Positions 58,082 through 60,000 of a stretch of DNA of 60,000 nt are shown piece after piece. Origin of the DNA: Nymphaea colorata (Eukaryota; Streptophyta; Magnoliopsida; Nymphaeales; Nymphaeaceae); the NCBI RefSeq assembly GCF_008831285.2, contig NC_045142.1, forward strand, positions 12,354,716-12,414,715. The letters run 5' to 3'. A program made the translations under genes and the position numbers. Within the stretch, counting starts at the first letter, position 1. The number at the start of each line of letters is the position of its first letter. Under the pieces are notes generated by a model. That model made no database searches. It saw only the letters and a program-made list of their open reading frames with translations, and had not been told where the DNA came from.

Positions 58082-58400
58082 GGAGGTGCAATATACGGTA
58101 ACCCTTGAACGGCAGAGGCAAATATGCACACCAATAAAAATGTTTTCCAGTTTTTAATTGGACAGGGGTCTGTTTCAACACTTGACTTCGAGAGGGAGAA
58201 ATTGTACCACTTTCATAATGTGCAGATTCCCTAGAGAATCGTTACTCAAAAAGGTGAACTGAGCTTTGGTGTCAAAACGGTATCAATGCTCGAACTTTTG
58301 AATTTGTTTCTTTTAGTTGGTCGAAGCTTTTAGACTAGTTTGTAACATAACTGGCCGCAACATATTATGTGAAAAGAAATAAAAACGCCTACAAATTCAA
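57907..58400 (+). other. RH16 3' flank with possible poly(A) signal
   Basis: A TA/CA microsatellite (about 58051-58080) lies within the likely 3' UTR. AATAAA at 58378-58383, 472 nt after the stop, with U-rich sequence upstream, is the best poly(A) signal candidate. Confidence 0.4.
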
Positions 58401-60000
58401 AATTGGTACACTGTCTTGACCGTGAATATATGAAGAAAAATTTGGTTCACTTGGCGTCTGAGTCTCTATAGGAACTCTTCCTAACATTTCGACAAAAGGT
58501 TTCCAGGACTCAAAACACTGCTGTAAATAAATCAGAGATTCCAGAGTTCTAGCCGCTGATGAGAGCAAAACGTCAATCTGTGCTGCATATTTGACAGTAC
58601 ATCTCACGGTTGTTCACAACTTGTCAAGCTCTTCATCCTTTTCCCTTTCCCCTTGGTTCGTAGAAGATTGTTAATTGAGAGCATGCCCGAGCTCGACTTC
58701 AGAAAAGTCGTGCCAAAGTCGTACGGGAGTCATTCGGAGTATTGACTCAGACGCAAGTGCTAGAGGACATGTCTCTTGATGTCGTTTAAGAACGTTAGAG
58801 AATAGTTAGAAAATATAGCTTCTTTTAGTTGGCATCGTGCTAGAAAAGTTAAGTTGCAGAGAAGCATAATGAAGTTCTAATTCAAGGCTTTCTCCTAGTC
58901 CTGACACCCTTGGCAATGAAGCTGGGCATAACTAAGATTTTGCATATTTGTGAAGCAACCATATTAGGCTTCTCTAAGGAAAATGTAACTCATCATAATT
59001 AAGTTCATTTAATTATCAAACGACCATCTTAAGACTTTAAGAACATGGGCAGAGAGGAATAATTAAGGCTTAACACAATCTTTTGTCTTGGTAAATAAAT
59101 TTTCCATTATTTATCTTAAGATTGTTTTCCTGATCTTAATTACGCAAAATCACGGATTAATTCGAGGTTATACCCTCGGCAAGTGCGATGTGGCACCGCA
59201 AGTAAAAACTTACTGTGCCCATAAAAGGTTGCCATTTAAAACGTGATTTAGACACATTCCCCAGTAGTTGTTTACACAAAAGATTAAAAAAAAATGTGTG
59301 TGATTGCCTGAAATAACCAAAAGAAAAAGTTCAAATTTCAATTTTTTTTTTTATTTACATGCTTAAAACGAGTACCATCTTACGATTCACAGCCGGTCCC
59401 GTGAACCTTTTTGTTGAGTCTTTTACCGCGTTTCTGTTTTGGTTAGCGCCTTTCTGTTTAACTTTATGTGAATAGTAGGTTAGGCGCAAATTTTCAAGCA
59501 TGGAGCATTGCGCGTTAAACGTTAAACTGCAATTTTGGTAAATTTTCCCCTTCTTTCAAGTTACCATTTTAAACTCCTTGGAATTTTAAGGTCAATTACC
59601 CATACGTGCAGTTATTGCAAATTATCCAGTTTTCTGCCTCTTTAGTCTTTCCTGCCCCGTAAGCGGAAAACCAACAAAGAAGCTGATTAAGTTTCTTGAT
59701 GGAGAGAGGCGTAAGAAGCAACGGTAGAGCCGTGGAGGCGCACCGTTCAACTTGAAGAGGAGCAACCATGAATTCGCTGAAGAGGACTGAATCTCCCATC
59801 TAGTCAAACCACACAAAAATAACGAAAACACGTCGAACTATAAAAAGAAAAGTTGACTACGGTGACTGAGGCGCCTTGGAGCGGATGCTCCCTCTCTCTC
59901 CCATGGTCGCATCCGTTTGAAAGCGGCCTTGTAAAGAGGAAGACTGAGACCCAATTGCCCCCGCCTTAATAGGTCAGAGGAGAACAAACGGCACGGCCGA
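58401..60000. other. Spacer, no gene recognised
   Basis: Short frames only. A 72-codon minus-strand frame (58607-58389) has fairly normal composition but no recognised domain and no visible upstream exon. A small imperfect hairpin around GTGGCACCGCAAGTAAAAACTT lies near 59185-59220. Confidence 0.4.

Noticed and set aside
58389-58607. 72-codon minus-strand frame as a last exon of a convergent gene
   Set aside because: Composition is plausible, but a stop lies just upstream, no acceptor or further exon is recognised, and no domain is known to me.

Overview
This window is nuclear DNA from a flowering plant. It has spliceosomal genes with GT-AG and GC-AG introns, plant gene families (galactinol synthase, plant-type RNA helicase RH16, ubiquitin-activating enzyme E1), decayed Ty1/copia and Ty3/gypsy retrotransposons, hAT-type MITEs, and long TA, GA and CA microsatellites. 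I cannot name the species. About 85% of the window is repeats or anonymous AT-rich spacer; only three loci look like real host genes.

Layout. 1-2912: 3' part of a Ty1/copia element with a nearly intact pol reading frame, one frameshift in integrase, and its 3' LTR. 2930-4400: a second, badly decayed copia. 4430-10170: spacer with microsatellites, a cluster of four hairpins (5221-5391), a tandem duplication, a MITE of the GTCACAAA family and an 800-bp hAT-type element with a perfect 8-bp target duplication (8429-9228). 10176-11507, minus strand: the first two coding exons of a ubiquitin-activating enzyme E1 gene; the rest of the gene is not in the window. 12121-16705: a TCGAG-rich MITE, LTR-like fragments, and a satellite with A-B-C higher-order structure. 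16.7-23.6 kb: anonymous DNA, partly resembling plant mitochondrial intergenic sequence, with one tRNA-like sequence. 23.6-24.8 kb, minus strand: a broken Glu/Lys-rich repeat reading frame beside a possible plant-mobile-domain relic. 25.9-30.2 kb: long LTR-like sequence with a TATA box. 30.9-36.5 kb: a plant-mobile-domain (PMD) reading frame followed by a decayed Ty3/gypsy pol, itself hit by a 759-bp palindromic hAT-type MITE and by a recent 166-bp tandem duplication. 37.9-39.2 kb, minus strand: a complete four-exon galactinol synthase gene. 40.3-45.6 kb, minus strand: a decayed copia element with both LTRs and a primer-binding site. 46.8-48.2 kb: GC-rich minisatellites and a MITE. 48.69-57.91 kb: a complete 15-exon DEAD-box helicase gene (RH16/DDX56/Dbp9 type, 612 aa) with a hAT-type MITE in intron 4. 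57.9-60 kb: its 3' flank and spacer.

The three host genes do not form a pathway: E1 starts ubiquitin conjugation, galactinol synthase opens the raffinose-family oligosaccharide pathway, and RH16 is a predicted 60S ribosome-biogenesis helicase. They share one unusual trait: each has an intron boundary that can only be read with a GC donor. The most distinctive structures are the two related hAT elements with intact target duplications, the near-perfect foldback inserted in the gypsy RNase H region, the higher-order satellite, and the PMD-pol association.
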